Notes under the pieces: generated by a model
The model's input: only the letters and a program-made list of their open reading frames with translations
Database searches by the model: none
What the model was told of the DNA's origin: nothing
Program-made: the position numbers and the translations under genes
Source of the DNA: Geobacter sp.
Lineage (GTDB): Bacteria > Desulfobacterota > Desulfuromonadia > Geobacterales > DSM-12255
Direction: 5' to 3'
Assembly (NCBI GenBank): GCA_009684525.1
Contig: WKKR01000001.1
Coordinates: forward strand, 372,001-436,000
DNA: 64,000 nucleotides
Shown: positions 17,295-27,435 of the stretch, piece after piece
Numbering within the stretch: the first letter of the stretch is position 1
Layout of the letters: each line of letters opens with the position of its first letter

Positions 17295-17774
17295 ATGGCT
17301 CAGATGACAGTTGCAGAGAGGGTGACCGCCCTTGCGGAACCGCTCCTAGCCTCGCTTGGGCTGGAGCTGGTTGAGTTGGAGTACAAGCGTTTCGGTCGTT
17401 CGATGGTGCTCAGGCTTTTCATCGACAGGCCCGGCGGCGTGACGCTTGACGACTGTGCATCAGTGAGCCGCGAATTGTCGCAGGTTCTCGATGTGGAAGA
17501 TTTCATCCGTGAGTTTTACACGCTCGAGGTTTCATCCCCCGGTCTTGACCGGCCGCTGAAGAAGGAATCGGACTATCTGCGCTACACCGGCCGTTTGGTA
17601 AAGCTGAGGACCTTCGAGCTCCTGCCGGATGATGCCGGCAACATGCGAAAGACCTTTGTCGGGACCTTGCTCGGTCTAGACGATGGTATGGTAAGGCTTA
17701 CATTGCAGGAAGGTCAGTCGGCATCTCTGCCGCTCGGAAAGATTGCCAAGGCCAACCTGGAATTCGAAATATAA
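17295..17774 (+). CDS. rimP: Ribosome maturation factor
   Basis: 159 residues from ATG 17295 (or 17304); in-frame codons before this lie in the terminator hairpin and are unlikely to be used. RimP helps 30S subunit assembly. The sequence has the family's start (ERVTALAEPLLASLGLELVELEYKR), the FIDRPGGVTLDDCASVSRELS core and the SSPGLDRPL motif, then a C-terminal SH3-like barrel. It stands first before nusA and infB, the order found in most bacteria. Confidence 0.95.
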   Translation: MAQMTVAERVTALAEPLLASLGLELVELEYKRFGRSMVLRLFIDRPGGVTLDDCASVSRELSQVLDVEDFIREFYTLEVSSPGLDRPLKKESDYLRYTGRLVKLRTFELLPDDAGNMRKTFVGTLLGLDDGMVRLTLQEGQSASLPLGKIAKANLEFEI

Positions 17775-17819
17775 TTTCTGAAATACCGGCATTTTGAACA
17801 TAGTCAAGGAGATACTGCC

Positions 17820-18983
17820 GTGGAAACGAACTTCAATCTGAAGCACACCATCGATCAGATCGTCAAAGAGAAGGCCATCGACAAGTCGGTGATCATTGAG
17901 GCTCTCGAGCAGGCCGTGCTTACTGCCGCCAACAAAAAATACCGCAATACCCGCGATCTTGAAGCGCATTTCAACGATGATCTGGGCGAGGTGGAACTGT
18001 TCGAATTTGTGACGGTCGTTGAAGAGGTGCAGGATTCCTATAAAGAAATCACTCTGGATGAGGCGCGCGAAGAGGATCCGGAGGTCGAAGTCGGCGATTC
18101 CATCGGTATGAAGCTTCCTTCCAGCGAGTTTTCCCGGATCGCCGCCCAGACTGCAAAACAGGTCATTATTCAAAAGGTGCGTGAGGCAGAGCGTGAGACG
18201 ATCTTCAACGAGTTCAAGGACAGGGTCGGAGAGCTGATCAACGGCCTGGTGCGCCGTTACGAAAAAGGGGATCTCATTGTCGACCTGGGACGGGCCGAAG
18301 CCGTGCTGACCCACAAAGAGCTGGCTCCTCGCGAGGTTTACCGCCAGGGGGATCGTGTCAAGGCGCTCATCATGGATATCCGCATGACGACCAAAGGCCC
18401 GCAGATACTCCTGTCGCGCACCCATGGCGGCATGTTGGTCAAACTGTTCGAGGCCGAAGTACCCGAGATCGCTGAAGGGATCGTGGAGATCATGGGGGTT
18501 GTCCGCGAACCGGGAAGCCGCGCCAAGATTGCCGTCTACTCGCATGATTCTGACGTGGACCCGGTAGGTGCCTGTGTCGGCATGCGGGGGAGCAGGGTCC
18601 AGAACGTAGTCTCCGAATTGCGTGGAGAGAAGATCGATATCATCCCCTGGTCCGAGGATGTAGCGCGCTTCGCCTGCAATGCGCTTTCGCCTGCAACGGT
18701 AACCAAGGTCTATGTAGATGAGGAAAGCCGTTCCATGGAAATCATCGTTGCCGACGATCAGTTGTCGCTTGCCATTGGCAAGCGGGGACAGAATGTCCGC
18801 CTGGCAGCCAAACTGACCGGCTGGAAGATCGACATGAAGAGTGAGTCGCGCATGGCTGAAACCGAGCTCATGCAGTATGCCTCCTACGATGGTTCCCAGG
18901 ATGAGGAGATCGAGGAAGCGGAAGCAGCATCCGAGCCGGTTGAAGGCGATGAGACAAAGCCCGTTGAAGAGGTTGTGGAGTAG
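17820..18983 (+). CDS. nusA: Transcription termination/antitermination factor NusA
   Basis: 387 residues from a GTG start, with AAGGAG 9 bases upstream. Domains in order: N-terminal RNA-polymerase binding domain (1-125), S1 domain (about 135-200), KH1 and KH2 (about 200-345, with VGMRGSRVQ and IGKRGQNVR), and a short acidic tail of Glu/Ala. The C-terminal acidic repeats of the 495-residue E. coli protein are absent, as in many non-enteric bacteria. It controls pausing, termination and coupling, and could act back on the terminator in its own leader. Confidence 0.96.
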   Translation: METNFNLKHTIDQIVKEKAIDKSVIIEALEQAVLTAANKKYRNTRDLEAHFNDDLGEVELFEFVTVVEEVQDSYKEITLDEAREEDPEVEVGDSIGMKLPSSEFSRIAAQTAKQVIIQKVREAERETIFNEFKDRVGELINGLVRRYEKGDLIVDLGRAEAVLTHKELAPREVYRQGDRVKALIMDIRMTTKGPQILLSRTHGGMLVKLFEAEVPEIAEGIVEIMGVVREPGSRAKIAVYSHDSDVDPVGACVGMRGSRVQNVVSELRGEKIDIIPWSEDVARFACNALSPATVTKVYVDEESRSMEIIVADDQLSLAIGKRGQNVRLAAKLTGWKIDMKSESRMAETELMQYASYDGSQDEEIEEAEAASEPVEGDETKPVEEVVE

Positions 18984-18989
18984 GGCGTA

Positions 18990-19586
18990 ATGGTCCGGAA
19001 TTCTCCCCAGCGGAGTTGTATCGGCTGTCGACAGGTGAGGGACAAGGAAGATCTGCTCCGTTTCGTGTTGACTCCGGAGAGGACCCTGGTGCCCGATATC
19101 CAGGCGAAATTGCCGGGACGAGGCGCATATACCTGTTTCAATAAGAGATGTCTCGACGAAGCAGTGCGAAGGAACCAGTTTTCGAGGACGTTCAAGGGGG
19201 CGGTAAGCCACGGAACGGGAGCAGAACTGGCGGACGAAGTGTCGGCACGGCTATTGGAACGTATCTCCTCCTATATCGCGCTTGCAAACAAGGCCGGCAA
19301 GATCATAACCGGCAGCGACATGGTGGAAGAGGCGATCAGGAAGCAGAAGGCCGGTCTCGTCATCATAGCGCAGGACGTATCGTCAGAGATAGGCGAGAAG
19401 ATTGCTCGCCTGGCGGAACGAACATCACTCCCCTGCTATTACATCCTTACCAAGGATCAACTGGGGGCGTTGGTGGGAAAAGGACTCCGCAGCGCCGTTG
19501 CAATCGGCTCCGGCGGTTTTGTCCACGCTATCACGAATGAGATTGAACGGATGAGGAACTTCTTTGAGGAAGGGGCGCACGAATGA
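18990..19586 (+). CDS. YlxR RNA-binding domain fused to an L7Ae-like domain (YlxQ)
   Basis: 198 residues combining two proteins that are separate in Bacillus. Residues 1-90 are YlxR (DUF448) with RSCIGCRQ and GRGAYTC; residues about 100-190 are an L7Ae/L30e-like RNA-binding fold ([22 protein letters not shown]). Both families lie between nusA and infB and are thought to bind RNA in ribosome or RNase P related work; the precise role is not settled. It overlaps infB by 4 bases. Confidence 0.88.
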   Translation: MVRNSPQRSCIGCRQVRDKEDLLRFVLTPERTLVPDIQAKLPGRGAYTCFNKRCLDEAVRRNQFSRTFKGAVSHGTGAELADEVSARLLERISSYIALANKAGKIITGSDMVEEAIRKQKAGLVIIAQDVSSEIGEKIARLAERTSLPCYYILTKDQLGALVGKGLRSAVAIGSGGFVHAITNEIERMRNFFEEGAHE

Positions 19587-22255
19587 GTAAAATCCGCGTG
19601 TATGAACTGGCCCAAAAAATGGGCATCGACAACAAGGAGCTGATTGTGAAGCTGAAGGCCGTTGGGGTCGAGGTTAAAAATCATATGGCCGTGATTGATG
19701 AGGCGGATGCGAAGAAACTGGATGCGCCCGCGTCCAAGCCGGCGGTTGCCACCCCGGAGTCGAAGGAGGAGGTACGGGTCACCAGTACCATCATCCGACG
19801 TCGCGCCAAGATTGTAGAGCAGGCCGCCGAGGAGATACCCCCGGCCCCTGAACCTCCACCGGTGGAAGTCGTCAAAGAGGAGTCGGTTGAGGTTGCGCCT
19901 CCTGTGACTGCTGCGCCTGCCGAAGTGGCAGAGCCGCCCGTCATTGTCGAGCCCCCGGTGGTTGCCGAGGCTCCCCAGGAACCTGCCAAGGTCGAGGTGG
20001 AACCGCCTCCCGCGAAAGTGGAGCCGGTCGTTCCCAAGGAAGCACCGGTGCAGAGAGCTACGGCAAATCGTGCCGTCATTCTGGGACGGGTTGAAATCCC
20101 CGGAGTGAGAACCAAGGAAGCCCCCACCGACAGGCGAGGAACTGCGCGTCCGGGGAGCAGCCCCCGGCCACAGGATCGTGGTCCGCAGCGTGGCACCGAT
20201 CGACCGGTTGCCCCCCGTGGCGATCGACCTGCGGTTCCCACCACTGAAACGCCGGCTACGGCAGACGATCGCAAAGCCAAAAAGCGTGTAGAAGTGGACA
20301 TGACGGCCACTGCCGTTCCGGATCGCAACAAGCCGGGAGGGAAGAAGGGGGGCGATCGGAAGAAAGAGGTCGTGCGCAAGGCCGACCTGGCGGAAAAACG
20401 GGAGCGGATCTTCGAGCCGGGGCCCAAATCGGGCAAGGGCAAGAAAAAACAGAAGGACCGGGTCACCGAAGGGCGCAAGACCGAGATCACCACTCCCAAG
20501 GCGATCAAGCGTATCATCAAGATCACCGAATCCATTACTGTTGGTGAACTTGCCAAGCGGATGGGGGTAAAGGCAACCGATCTGATCAGGATGCTGATGA
20601 AGATGGGGATGATGGTGACCATCAACCATCCTCTGGATGTGGATACCGCCACCATTGTTGCCGGTGAATTCGGCTACGAGATCGAGAACGTTGCCATCGA
20701 CCTTGAGGAGATCATCGAGACTGCCCCGGATTCGCCCGAATCCCTGGAGAAGCGTCCGCCGGTCGTTACCATCATGGGACACGTCGATCACGGCAAGACT
20801 TCGCTGCTCGACGCCATTCGTGAGGCAAACGTCATCGCCGGCGAGGCGGGCGGCATTACCCAGCACATCGGCGCGTACGACGTGGAACTGAACGGTCGCA
20901 AGATCACCTTCCTCGACACCCCTGGTCATGAAGCCTTTACTGCCATGCGTGCCCGCGGTGCAAAGGTAACCGATATCGTCATTCTTGTGGTGGCGGCCGA
21001 CGACGGCGTCATGCCCCAGACTCGCGAGGCGATCAACCACTCCAAGGCAGCCGGTGTTCCCATCATTGTTGCCATCAACAAGATCGATAAGCCCGATGCC
21101 AAGCCGGAGCGGGTAAAACAGGAACTGACCGAGCACGGCCTCGTCTCATCCGATTGGGGTGGCGACACCACCATGGTCGAGGTTTCCGCCAAGAAGCGGA
21201 TGAACCTTGCGGAACTCCTGGAGATGGTCCTTTTGCAGGCCGATCTGATGGAACTCAAGGCCAACCCCAACAAGCTTGCCAAGGGGACCATTGTCGAGGC
21301 GAAACTCGACAAGGGACGCGGACCGGTGGCTACCGTGCTGGTCCAGGAAGGCACCCTGAAGCTGGGCGACTATTGTGTAGTCGGCATCCATTCCGGCCGC
21401 GTCCGTGCCATGCAGAGCGACCGGGCGGACAAGGTGCTCGAAGCGGGCCCGTCCACCCCTGTCGAGGTTATCGGTCTTTCCGGTGTACCCGATGCGGGCG
21501 ACATCTTTGTGGCCATGAAGGACGAAAAGCAGGCCAAGGAAATTGCCACGCTGCGCCAGATCAAGCAGCGCGAGGCCGAGCTGGCCAAACACAGCAAGCT
21601 TTCCCTGGAGGACCTGTACAAGAAGATCCAGAGCGGCGAGGTCAAGGACCTCAACGTCATCGTCAAAGGGGATGTGCAGGGTTCTGTGGAGGCAGTTGGA
21701 GAGTCGCTCCGCAAGCTTTCCACCGATGCCGTCCGTCTCAACGTCATCCACTCCGCCGTCGGTGCCGTTACCGAAACCGACGTCAACCTGGCAACGGCAT
21801 CAAATGCCATCATCATCGGCTTCAACGTCCGCCCCGAGGTCAAGGCCCAGAACCTGGCCGAGAAGGAAGGGGTTGACATCAGGCTCTACAACGTCATCTA
21901 CGATGCGGTTGAAGATGTCAAAAAGGCGATGGAAGGTCTCCTGTCGCCGACCTTCAAGGAGAAGTACCTGGGCAGGGCCGAAATCCGCGAGGTATTCTCG
22001 GTCCCCAAGGCCGGAAACGTTGCAGGCTGTTATGTCCAGGACGGCAAAATGCTGCGTAACTCCCAGGTTCGCCTGCTGCGCGACAATGTGGTGATCTACG
22101 AAGGGAAGATGTCGTCGCTGCGCCGCTTCAAGGACGATGTGAAAGAGGTGGCAACCGGGTACGAGTGCGGTATCGGCCTGGAGAACTACAACGATATCAA
22201 GATCGGCGATATCATAGAATCATTCGAAATGGAAAAGGTAGCGGCTACGCTCTAG
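19583..22255 (+). CDS. infB: Translation initiation factor IF-2
   Basis: 890 residues. The N-terminal IF2_N module (1-55) is followed by a long, low-complexity linker rich in Pro, Glu, Val, then Lys/Arg (about 60-310), a second IF2_N-like module (about 312-365), and the GTPase with GHVDHGKTS near residue 400, DTPGHEAF, and NKID. Domains II, III and IV follow. IF-2 brings fMet-tRNA to the 30S subunit. The TAG stop lies inside the terminal CTAG of the repeat element that follows, so the insertion boundary touches the coding end. Confidence 0.96.
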   Translation: MSKIRVYELAQKMGIDNKELIVKLKAVGVEVKNHMAVIDEADAKKLDAPASKPAVATPESKEEVRVTSTIIRRRAKIVEQAAEEIPPAPEPPPVEVVKEESVEVAPPVTAAPAEVAEPPVIVEPPVVAEAPQEPAKVEVEPPPAKVEPVVPKEAPVQRATANRAVILGRVEIPGVRTKEAPTDRRGTARPGSSPRPQDRGPQRGTDRPVAPRGDRPAVPTTETPATADDRKAKKRVEVDMTATAVPDRNKPGGKKGGDRKKEVVRKADLAEKRERIFEPGPKSGKGKKKQKDRVTEGRKTEITTPKAIKRIIKITESITVGELAKRMGVKATDLIRMLMKMGMMVTINHPLDVDTATIVAGEFGYEIENVAIDLEEIIETAPDSPESLEKRPPVVTIMGHVDHGKTSLLDAIREANVIAGEAGGITQHIGAYDVELNGRKITFLDTPGHEAFTAMRARGAKVTDIVILVVAADDGVMPQTREAINHSKAAGVPIIVAINKIDKPDAKPERVKQELTEHGLVSSDWGGDTTMVEVSAKKRMNLAELLEMVLLQADLMELKANPNKLAKGTIVEAKLDKGRGPVATVLVQEGTLKLGDYCVVGIHSGRVRAMQSDRADKVLEAGPSTPVEVIGLSGVPDAGDIFVAMKDEKQAKEIATLRQIKQREAELAKHSKLSLEDLYKKIQSGEVKDLNVIVKGDVQGSVEAVGESLRKLSTDAVRLNVIHSAVGAVTETDVNLATASNAIIIGFNVRPEVKAQNLAEKEGVDIRLYNVIYDAVEDVKKAMEGLLSPTFKEKYLGRAEIREVFSVPKAGNVAGCYVQDGKMLRNSQVRLLRDNVVIYEGKMSSLRRFKDDVKEVATGYECGIGLENYNDIKIGDIIESFEMEKVAATL

Positions 22256-22401
22256 CAGGTTGTTGAAAAAACTGCCATCTCGCCGCCGTCCTCGAAAAGC
22301 CGCCTTGTGCGTCGTAGCGCTGCTACGACTCCGCGGGGCTTTCTGCGGGTGCGCCGATCTGACCGTTTTTGAACAACCTGAATTTTCAAACAACCTGCTA
22401 G
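22252..22401. repeat. 150-bp inverted-repeat element between infB and rbfA
   Basis: The element begins CTAGCAGGTTGTTGAAAA and ends with TTTTCAAACAACCTGCTAG, giving 13-base perfect terminal repeats. Inside are a perfect hairpin GTCGTAGC-GCT-GCTACGAC (22311-22329), an outer pairing of AAAGCC with GGCTTT, and a second internal copy of the end motif (TTTTTGAACAACCTG, 22366-22380). It has no coding capacity. This looks like a MITE or REP-type unit of a kind that I recall as common in Geobacter genomes. It separates two genes that usually lie close together. Confidence 0.8.
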
Positions 22402-22429
22402 AGATCGGTGTGCCGGCTAATGTGTAATC

Positions 22430-22795
22430 ATGTATAAACGGTCGGAAAAGATAGCAGAGGCAATCCACGAAGTCGTAACCGAGCTCCTGGTGAAGGGGCT
22501 CAAGGATCCTCGCATCGGCTTTGTGACCATTACCGGCGTCAAGGTCACCGACGATCTTCACCAGGCAACGGTCTATTTCAGCGTCATTGGCGACGACGAT
22601 GCCAAGAAGGCGACAGCGGCGGGGTTGAACAGCGCCCGTGGATTTATCCGTCGCGAGATGGGTAAGCAGCTCCACATGCGCTACATTCCGGAGATATTCT
22701 TCAAGTATGACGTTTCCCTCGACCAGGGAAACAGGATCGAAAAGCTTTTACGGGAAATCAAGGCACATGAGCAGCGAGACGATTCGGAAGATTAA
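22430..22795 (+). CDS. rbfA: Ribosome-binding factor A
   Basis: 121 residues with the KH-like fold of RbfA: KRSEKIAEAIHEVV at the start, LKDPRIGFVTITGVKVTDDL, and HMRYIPEIFFKYD near the end. It aids 16S rRNA 5'-end maturation. It normally follows infB directly; here the 150-bp repeat intervenes. The ribosome site before ATG 22430 is weak. It overlaps the next gene by 29 bases. Confidence 0.95.
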   Translation: MYKRSEKIAEAIHEVVTELLVKGLKDPRIGFVTITGVKVTDDLHQATVYFSVIGDDDAKKATAAGLNSARGFIRREMGKQLHMRYIPEIFFKYDVSLDQGNRIEKLLREIKAHEQRDDSED

Positions 22796-23732
22796 CGAAG
22801 CCATAGCAGTTGCCACCACCTTCCTCGTGACCACCCATGAGAACCCGGATGGCGATGCGGTCGGTTCCAGTCTTGCCCTTGCCGGTTATCTGCGGGAGCT
22901 GGGTAAGGATGTCACGGTCCATATCTGTGATCCCGTTCCCGAACTCTACGCCTTTCTTCCCCAGGCCGATACGGTGGTGCTGACTATCCCCGATCGCCAC
23001 TTCGACATCTGCTTTGTCCTCGATGTCGGCGAGTTCCACCGTGCCGGCAAAGCAATCGGAGCGTGCAGGACCATCGGCAGTTTCATCAATATCGACCACC
23101 ACCTTTCCTGCGAAGAATTCGGGACATACAACCTGATCGACTCCACTGCCAGTGCAACCGGGACCCTGGTCTACCGGATCATAAAGGCGGCCGGGCACCC
23201 GATCGGATTTGATATCGCTCTCTGTATCTACACGGCGATCATTACCGATACCGGGTCGTTCAGATACTCGAATGCAAACCCAGAGGCGTTTGCGGTTGCT
23301 GGGGAGATGATCTCCTGCGGGGTCAATGCCTGGGATGTGTCCGAGAAGCTCTACGAAAGCCAGCCCCGGCAGCGACTGGAGCTGCTCGCCCTGGTTCTGG
23401 ACACCCTTATCGTCTCTCCCCGCGGGGATGTGGCATCGGTATCCATCACCCTGGACATGTACGAAGCCACCGGCACCGGAGCCGAGCTGACGGACGGTTT
23501 CATCAACTATCCCCGCTCCATCAAGGGGGTCGAAGTGGCGATCCTCTTCCGTGAGCTGGAGCCTGGCAGGGCTTGGAAGGTCGGGTTCCGTTCCAAGGGG
23601 AAGGTGAACGTGGCGCAGTTGGCAGCAGCATTCGGCGGCGGCGGTCATCATAATGCAGCAGGATGCTCCATGTCCGGCGAGCTCGCCGAAGTCTGTCAGC
23701 GGATCATGACCCACCTGGAGCATTCTCTGTAA
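22767..23732 (+). CDS. nrnA: DHH-family phosphoesterase (NrnA-like oligoribonuclease/pAp phosphatase)
   Basis: 321 residues from ATG 22767 inside the end of rbfA. The DHH domain holds TTHENPDGDAVGSS, the DxG turn in VLDVGEF and NIDHH; the DHHA1 domain at the C-terminus has FGGGGHHNAAG. Proteins of this family degrade nanoRNAs and dephosphorylate 3'-phosphoadenosine 5'-phosphate. The place between rbfA and truB is its usual one. Which of the two activities dominates is not visible. Confidence 0.9.
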   Translation: MSSETIRKINEAIAVATTFLVTTHENPDGDAVGSSLALAGYLRELGKDVTVHICDPVPELYAFLPQADTVVLTIPDRHFDICFVLDVGEFHRAGKAIGACRTIGSFINIDHHLSCEEFGTYNLIDSTASATGTLVYRIIKAAGHPIGFDIALCIYTAIITDTGSFRYSNANPEAFAVAGEMISCGVNAWDVSEKLYESQPRQRLELLALVLDTLIVSPRGDVASVSITLDMYEATGTGAELTDGFINYPRSIKGVEVAILFRELEPGRAWKVGFRSKGKVNVAQLAAAFGGGGHHNAAGCSMSGELAEVCQRIMTHLEHSL

Positions 23733-23734
23733 CG

Positions 23735-24634
23735 ATGAACGGCTTTCTGGTCGTGGATAAGCCGCCCGGGATCTCCTCCCATACCGTGGTTAGTCGGATT
23801 CGTCGCATCACCGGACAGAAAAAGGCCGGTCATACCGGTACGCTTGACCCTTTTGCGACCGGTGTCCTCCCCATAGCCCTCGGGGACGCCACCAAGGCGA
23901 TCCAGTTCCTGGACGAATCAATGAAGGAATATCGTGCCGTCATGCGGATCGGGCAGATAACCGATACCCAGGACTGCACCGGTACGCTGCTCGAAGAGCA
24001 TGCCTGGCAGCAGGTAACCGATGACGACATCCTGCGTGCTGCCGCTCTGTTCCTCGGACCGCAGAAGCAGCTCCCTCCGATGTACTCGGCAATCAAGCAG
24101 AACGGGGTGCCGCTCTATCGGCTTGCCCGTCAGGGCTCCGATGTGCCGCGGGAATTGCGGGACATCACCATTCACTCCATTCGCGTGGAGCAGATATCCC
24201 TTCCCGAGATTACCCTGCTGGTCAGTTGTTCCCGTGGGACCTATGTCAGAACCCTGGCCCATGACATTGGACGGCATCTGGGCTGTGGCGCCCACCTCGT
24301 CTCCCTGCGGAGAACCCGGAGCGGCCCCTTTTCCATCGACACTGCACTGGCCCTGGAGCAGGTTGCCCTGAATGTCGAGGCCAATGAGCCCGGCTCCTGG
24401 CTCATGTCTGTTCCCTCTGCGTTGGGAGAGATGCATGAACTGCAGCTCTCGGACTCAGGAGCGCGAAAGGTGCTCAATGGCGTGATCCCCGCAATCGGGG
24501 AATTTCTTCCAACGTGCCTACCTGTCGACTGTGAGCGGGTAATGCTTATGCACGGCGAACGACTTCTGGCGGTTGCCCGCTGTTTTCTGTCCGAAGGGAC
24601 GTCAACTCTACGATTGCTCAGGGTTTTCACCTAG
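23735..24634 (+). CDS. truB: tRNA pseudouridine-55 synthase
   Basis: 299 residues starting two bases after the previous stop. The N-terminus [13 protein letters not shown] and the catalytic motif [15 protein letters not shown], with Asp38, are diagnostic. [13 protein letters not shown] and the C-terminal PUA-like part follow. It makes pseudouridine 55 in the T loop of tRNAs. Confidence 0.96.
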   Translation: MNGFLVVDKPPGISSHTVVSRIRRITGQKKAGHTGTLDPFATGVLPIALGDATKAIQFLDESMKEYRAVMRIGQITDTQDCTGTLLEEHAWQQVTDDDILRAAALFLGPQKQLPPMYSAIKQNGVPLYRLARQGSDVPRELRDITIHSIRVEQISLPEITLLVSCSRGTYVRTLAHDIGRHLGCGAHLVSLRRTRSGPFSIDTALALEQVALNVEANEPGSWLMSVPSALGEMHELQLSDSGARKVLNGVIPAIGEFLPTCLPVDCERVMLMHGERLLAVARCFLSEGTSTLRLLRVFT

Positions 24635-24714
24635 TTTTTCTTTACTTCGAGCGTCTAATATGGTATGAACACAGAACTTATTGCCCGATAATCAAAATGA
24701 AAGGGGGTGTGAAC

Positions 24715-24981
24715 ATGCTGGTAACTGAAAAAAAACAGGAGATCATCAGCCGCCACAAACGTCACGATAGCGACACCGGTTCTCCGGAGGTCCAGATCGC
24801 GATATTGACCGAGCGGATTACCTACCTGACCGAGCACTTCAAGATCCACAAAAAGGATCACCACAGTCGCCGGGGGCTTCTGAAGATCGTTGGACAGCGG
24901 CGCAGGCTACTCGACTATGTCAAGTCCAAGGATGTCGAGCGTTATAAGGCAATCATCGAAAAACTTGGCATTCGTAGGTAA
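24715..24981 (+). CDS. rpsO: Ribosomal protein S15
   Basis: 88 residues, the normal length, with [16 protein letters not shown] and the [20 protein letters not shown] core that binds 16S rRNA. ATG 24715 follows GGGGGTG; an earlier in-frame ATG at 24697 is less well placed. The 80 bases before it hold a TAATAT that could be the -10 of an internal promoter. Two hairpin terminators follow. Confidence 0.97.
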   Translation: MLVTEKKQEIISRHKRHDSDTGSPEVQIAILTERITYLTEHFKIHKKDHHSRRGLLKIVGQRRRLLDYVKSKDVERYKAIIEKLGIRR

Positions 24982-24984
24982 GCG

Positions 24985-25029
24985 AAGGCAGTATACCTCG
25001 CACCGGGGTATATTGCCTTTCTGTTTTTT
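24985..25029 (+). terminator. First terminator after rpsO
   Basis: A 15-bp stem (AAGGCAGTATACCTC pairing with GGGGTATATTGCCTT, two G-U pairs) with a GCACC loop is followed by TCTGTTTTTT. It is a strong intrinsic terminator directly after S15. Confidence 0.9.
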
Positions 25030-25056
25030 AATGGGCTTTGCAGCCCATTTGTTTTT
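25030..25056 (+). terminator. Second terminator after rpsO
   Basis: AATGGGCT and AGCCCATT pair around TTGC and are followed by TGTTTTT. Together with the preceding hairpin it separates rpsO from pnp, so pnp probably depends on its own promoter or on read-through. Confidence 0.8.
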
Positions 25057-25060
25057 GTTG

Positions 25061-25174
25061 GGGGCGTGGATAAAGAAACCATGAACCGTTACCTGTCGGA
25101 TGAATCGCCAGGCGAGCGGCCATCGGCGACAGTGCGGCGTAACGCCGTGTCATGGTTCTTTTGTCGACGGCCCC
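25061..25174 (+). promoter_or_regulatory. Large stem-loop in the pnp leader
   Basis: GGGGCGT (25061-25067) pairs with ACGGCCCC (25167-25174, one bulge), and AAAGAAACCATGA (25072-25084) pairs with TCATGGTTCTTT (25150-25161, one bulged A). Two smaller hairpins lie inside, including CGGCG-TAA-CGCCG (25135-25147). The structure ends 32 bases before the pnp start. By analogy with E. coli, where RNase III cuts a pnp leader stem and PNPase then represses its own mRNA, this is a likely autoregulatory element. The analogy is inferred from position and shape only. Confidence 0.6.
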
Positions 25175-25206
25175 AACACATCTCACGTTGAGGAGCTGAA
25201 AACTAC

Positions 25207-27300
25207 ATGGAACAAATCGTACAGGCAGAACTCGGAGGCAGAACCGTTACCATATCCACCGGCAAGATGGCGAAACAGGCCAGCGGTGCGGTGGTGGTAC
25301 GGTGCGGCGACACAATGGTCCTGGTCACGGCAGTGGCCACCAAGACGGCCAAGGAAGGCCAGGATTTCTTCCCCCTGACCGTTAACTACCAGGAAAAGGC
25401 CTATGCCGGCGGGAAGATCCCGGGCGGCTTCTTCAAGCGCGAAGGGCGTCCGTCGGATAACGAGACCCTGACCTGCAGGCTCATCGACCGTCCCATCCGC
25501 CCGCTTTTCCCGGAAAACTTTCTCAACGACACCCAGATCATGGCTACGGTCGTTTCCGCCGACAAGGACAACAACCCCGGCATTCTCGCCATGATCGGCG
25601 CCTCGGCTGCCCTTGAGGTTTCCGACATCCCCTTCTTCGGCCCCATTGCCGGGGTGCAGGTCGGCAGGGTCGATGGGAACTTCATTGCCAACCCGACTGC
25701 GGATCAACTCGCACAGAGCGACATCGATATTATCGTGGCTGCGAGTAACGATGCCGTCATCATGGTCGAGGGGGGAGCAGCTGAGGTCCCCGAGGAGGTC
25801 ATGCTGGAGGCGGTCTTCTTCGGTCATGCAGCGGTTCAGAATGTCCTGTCAGCACAACAAGAGTTGAAAAGGCTGGCAGGGGTGCCGAAGCGCGCAAATG
25901 CCGAAAAAGTCGTGGACGAAGAACTCAGGACCAAGGTCAGCACGCTGGCCTACGATAAGGTGCGGGAAGCAGTGCGGATCAAGTCCAAGCAGGAACGACA
26001 CAACCGTCTCGACGCCATCACCGATGAGGTCCTGGAACTGCTGCTTGGCGAATACGAAGGGCGTGCCAAGGAGATTAAGGGTTTCCTCGGGGATTTCGAG
26101 TACGAACTGGTCCGCGAGCATATCATCAAGGATGGGGAGCGGATCGACGGTCGCGACACCCGGACCATCCGCCCCATAACCACCGAGGTGAGCCTGTTGC
26201 CGCGTGCCCATGGTGCGGCTTTGTTTACCCGTGGCGAAACCCAGGCGCTGGTTGCCGCAACGCTCGGCACCTCCATTGACGAACAGCGAATCGATTCTCT
26301 CTACGGTGAAAGCAAGAAGCGATTCATCCTGCACTATAACTTCCCGCCGTATTCGGTTGGTGAAACCAGCTTCCGCCTTGCTCCGGGCCGGCGTGAGATC
26401 GGTCATGGCGCGCTGGCTGAGCGTGCGCTGGAGCGGGTTCTCCCCAAGCATGACGATTTTCCGTATACCATCCGTATCGTTTCCGATACCCTGGAGAGTA
26501 ACGGTTCCTCCTCCATGGCCACGGTCTGTGGCGGCTCCATGGCCATGATGGACGCCGGTATCCCCCTTGCGGCACCGGTAGCCGGCATTGCCATGGGTTT
26601 GATCAAGGAAGGGGACAATGTCGCCATCCTGTCCGACATCCTCGGTGACGAGGATCATCTCGGCGACATGGACTTCAAGGTGGCAGGGACCACTGTCGGG
26701 GTAACAGCCCTGCAGATGGACATCAAGATCACCGGTGTCACCCGTGAGATCATGCAGACCGCTTTGGCTCAGGCCCGCGAGGGAAGGCTCTTCATCCTCG
26801 GCAAGATGGCCGAAACCATGTCCAGCCCGCGCGCGGAACTCTCTTCGTATGCCCCGCGCATCACGACCATCTGGATCAAGTCCGACAAGATCCGCGACGT
26901 TATCGGTTCCGGTGGCAAGACTATCCGCAGCATCACCGAAAGCACTGGCGTTACCATCGATATCGAGGATTCGGGCAAGATCAACATTGCCAGCAACGAC
27001 AAGGCTGCCTGCGACCGCGCCATTCAGATGATCCGCGACCTTACCGCCGAAGCCGAGGAAGGCAAACTCTACATGGGTACGGTGAAGAAGGTCATGGACT
27101 TCGGCGCCTTTGTCGAGATCTTCCCCGGTACCGACGGGCTTGTCCACATCTCCGAACTGGACAAGGAACGGGTCAAAAACGTCTCCGACATCCTCAAGGA
27201 AGGGGACCGGGTGCTGGTCAAGTGCATCGGCATAGACAAACAGGGCAAGATAAAACTCTCCCGTAAGGAAGCTCTGGGAGCGACCTTCCCGGAAAATTAG
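25207..27300 (+). CDS. pnp: Polyribonucleotide nucleotidyltransferase (PNPase)
   Basis: 697 residues, the standard length. Two RNase PH domains (about 10-235 and 310-545) with an alpha-helical linker, then KH ([12 protein letters not shown], near 565) and S1 (about 615-690, [16 protein letters not shown]). It degrades RNA from the 3' end with phosphate and is a core of the degradosome. GAGGAG is 11 bases before ATG 25207. The leader contains a large hairpin that may control it. Confidence 0.97.
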   Translation: MEQIVQAELGGRTVTISTGKMAKQASGAVVVRCGDTMVLVTAVATKTAKEGQDFFPLTVNYQEKAYAGGKIPGGFFKREGRPSDNETLTCRLIDRPIRPLFPENFLNDTQIMATVVSADKDNNPGILAMIGASAALEVSDIPFFGPIAGVQVGRVDGNFIANPTADQLAQSDIDIIVAASNDAVIMVEGGAAEVPEEVMLEAVFFGHAAVQNVLSAQQELKRLAGVPKRANAEKVVDEELRTKVSTLAYDKVREAVRIKSKQERHNRLDAITDEVLELLLGEYEGRAKEIKGFLGDFEYELVREHIIKDGERIDGRDTRTIRPITTEVSLLPRAHGAALFTRGETQALVAATLGTSIDEQRIDSLYGESKKRFILHYNFPPYSVGETSFRLAPGRREIGHGALAERALERVLPKHDDFPYTIRIVSDTLESNGSSSMATVCGGSMAMMDAGIPLAAPVAGIAMGLIKEGDNVAILSDILGDEDHLGDMDFKVAGTTVGVTALQMDIKITGVTREIMQTALAQAREGRLFILGKMAETMSSPRAELSSYAPRITTIWIKSDKIRDVIGSGGKTIRSITESTGVTIDIEDSGKINIASNDKAACDRAIQMIRDLTAEAEEGKLYMGTVKKVMDFGAFVEIFPGTDGLVHISELDKERVKNVSDILKEGDRVLVKCIGIDKQGKIKLSRKEALGATFPEN

Positions 27301-27317
27301 GCCCTTATCACTGCAGT

Positions 27318-27362
27318 AAACATTGGGTGGTCCCTTTTCAGGTGACCGCCCAATGTTTTTTT
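27318..27362 (+). terminator. Terminator after pnp
   Basis: AAACATTGGGTGGTC pairs with GACCGCCCAATGTTT (one G-U pair) and continues into TTTT, a strong intrinsic terminator that closes the translation/RNA operon. Confidence 0.92.
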
Positions 27363-27435
27363 GTGCCAGATCGGCCAGAAAACCTCCAAACGGGGCGATC
27401 TGGCAATTTTACGGTTTCACGGTATAGTTATCGAC

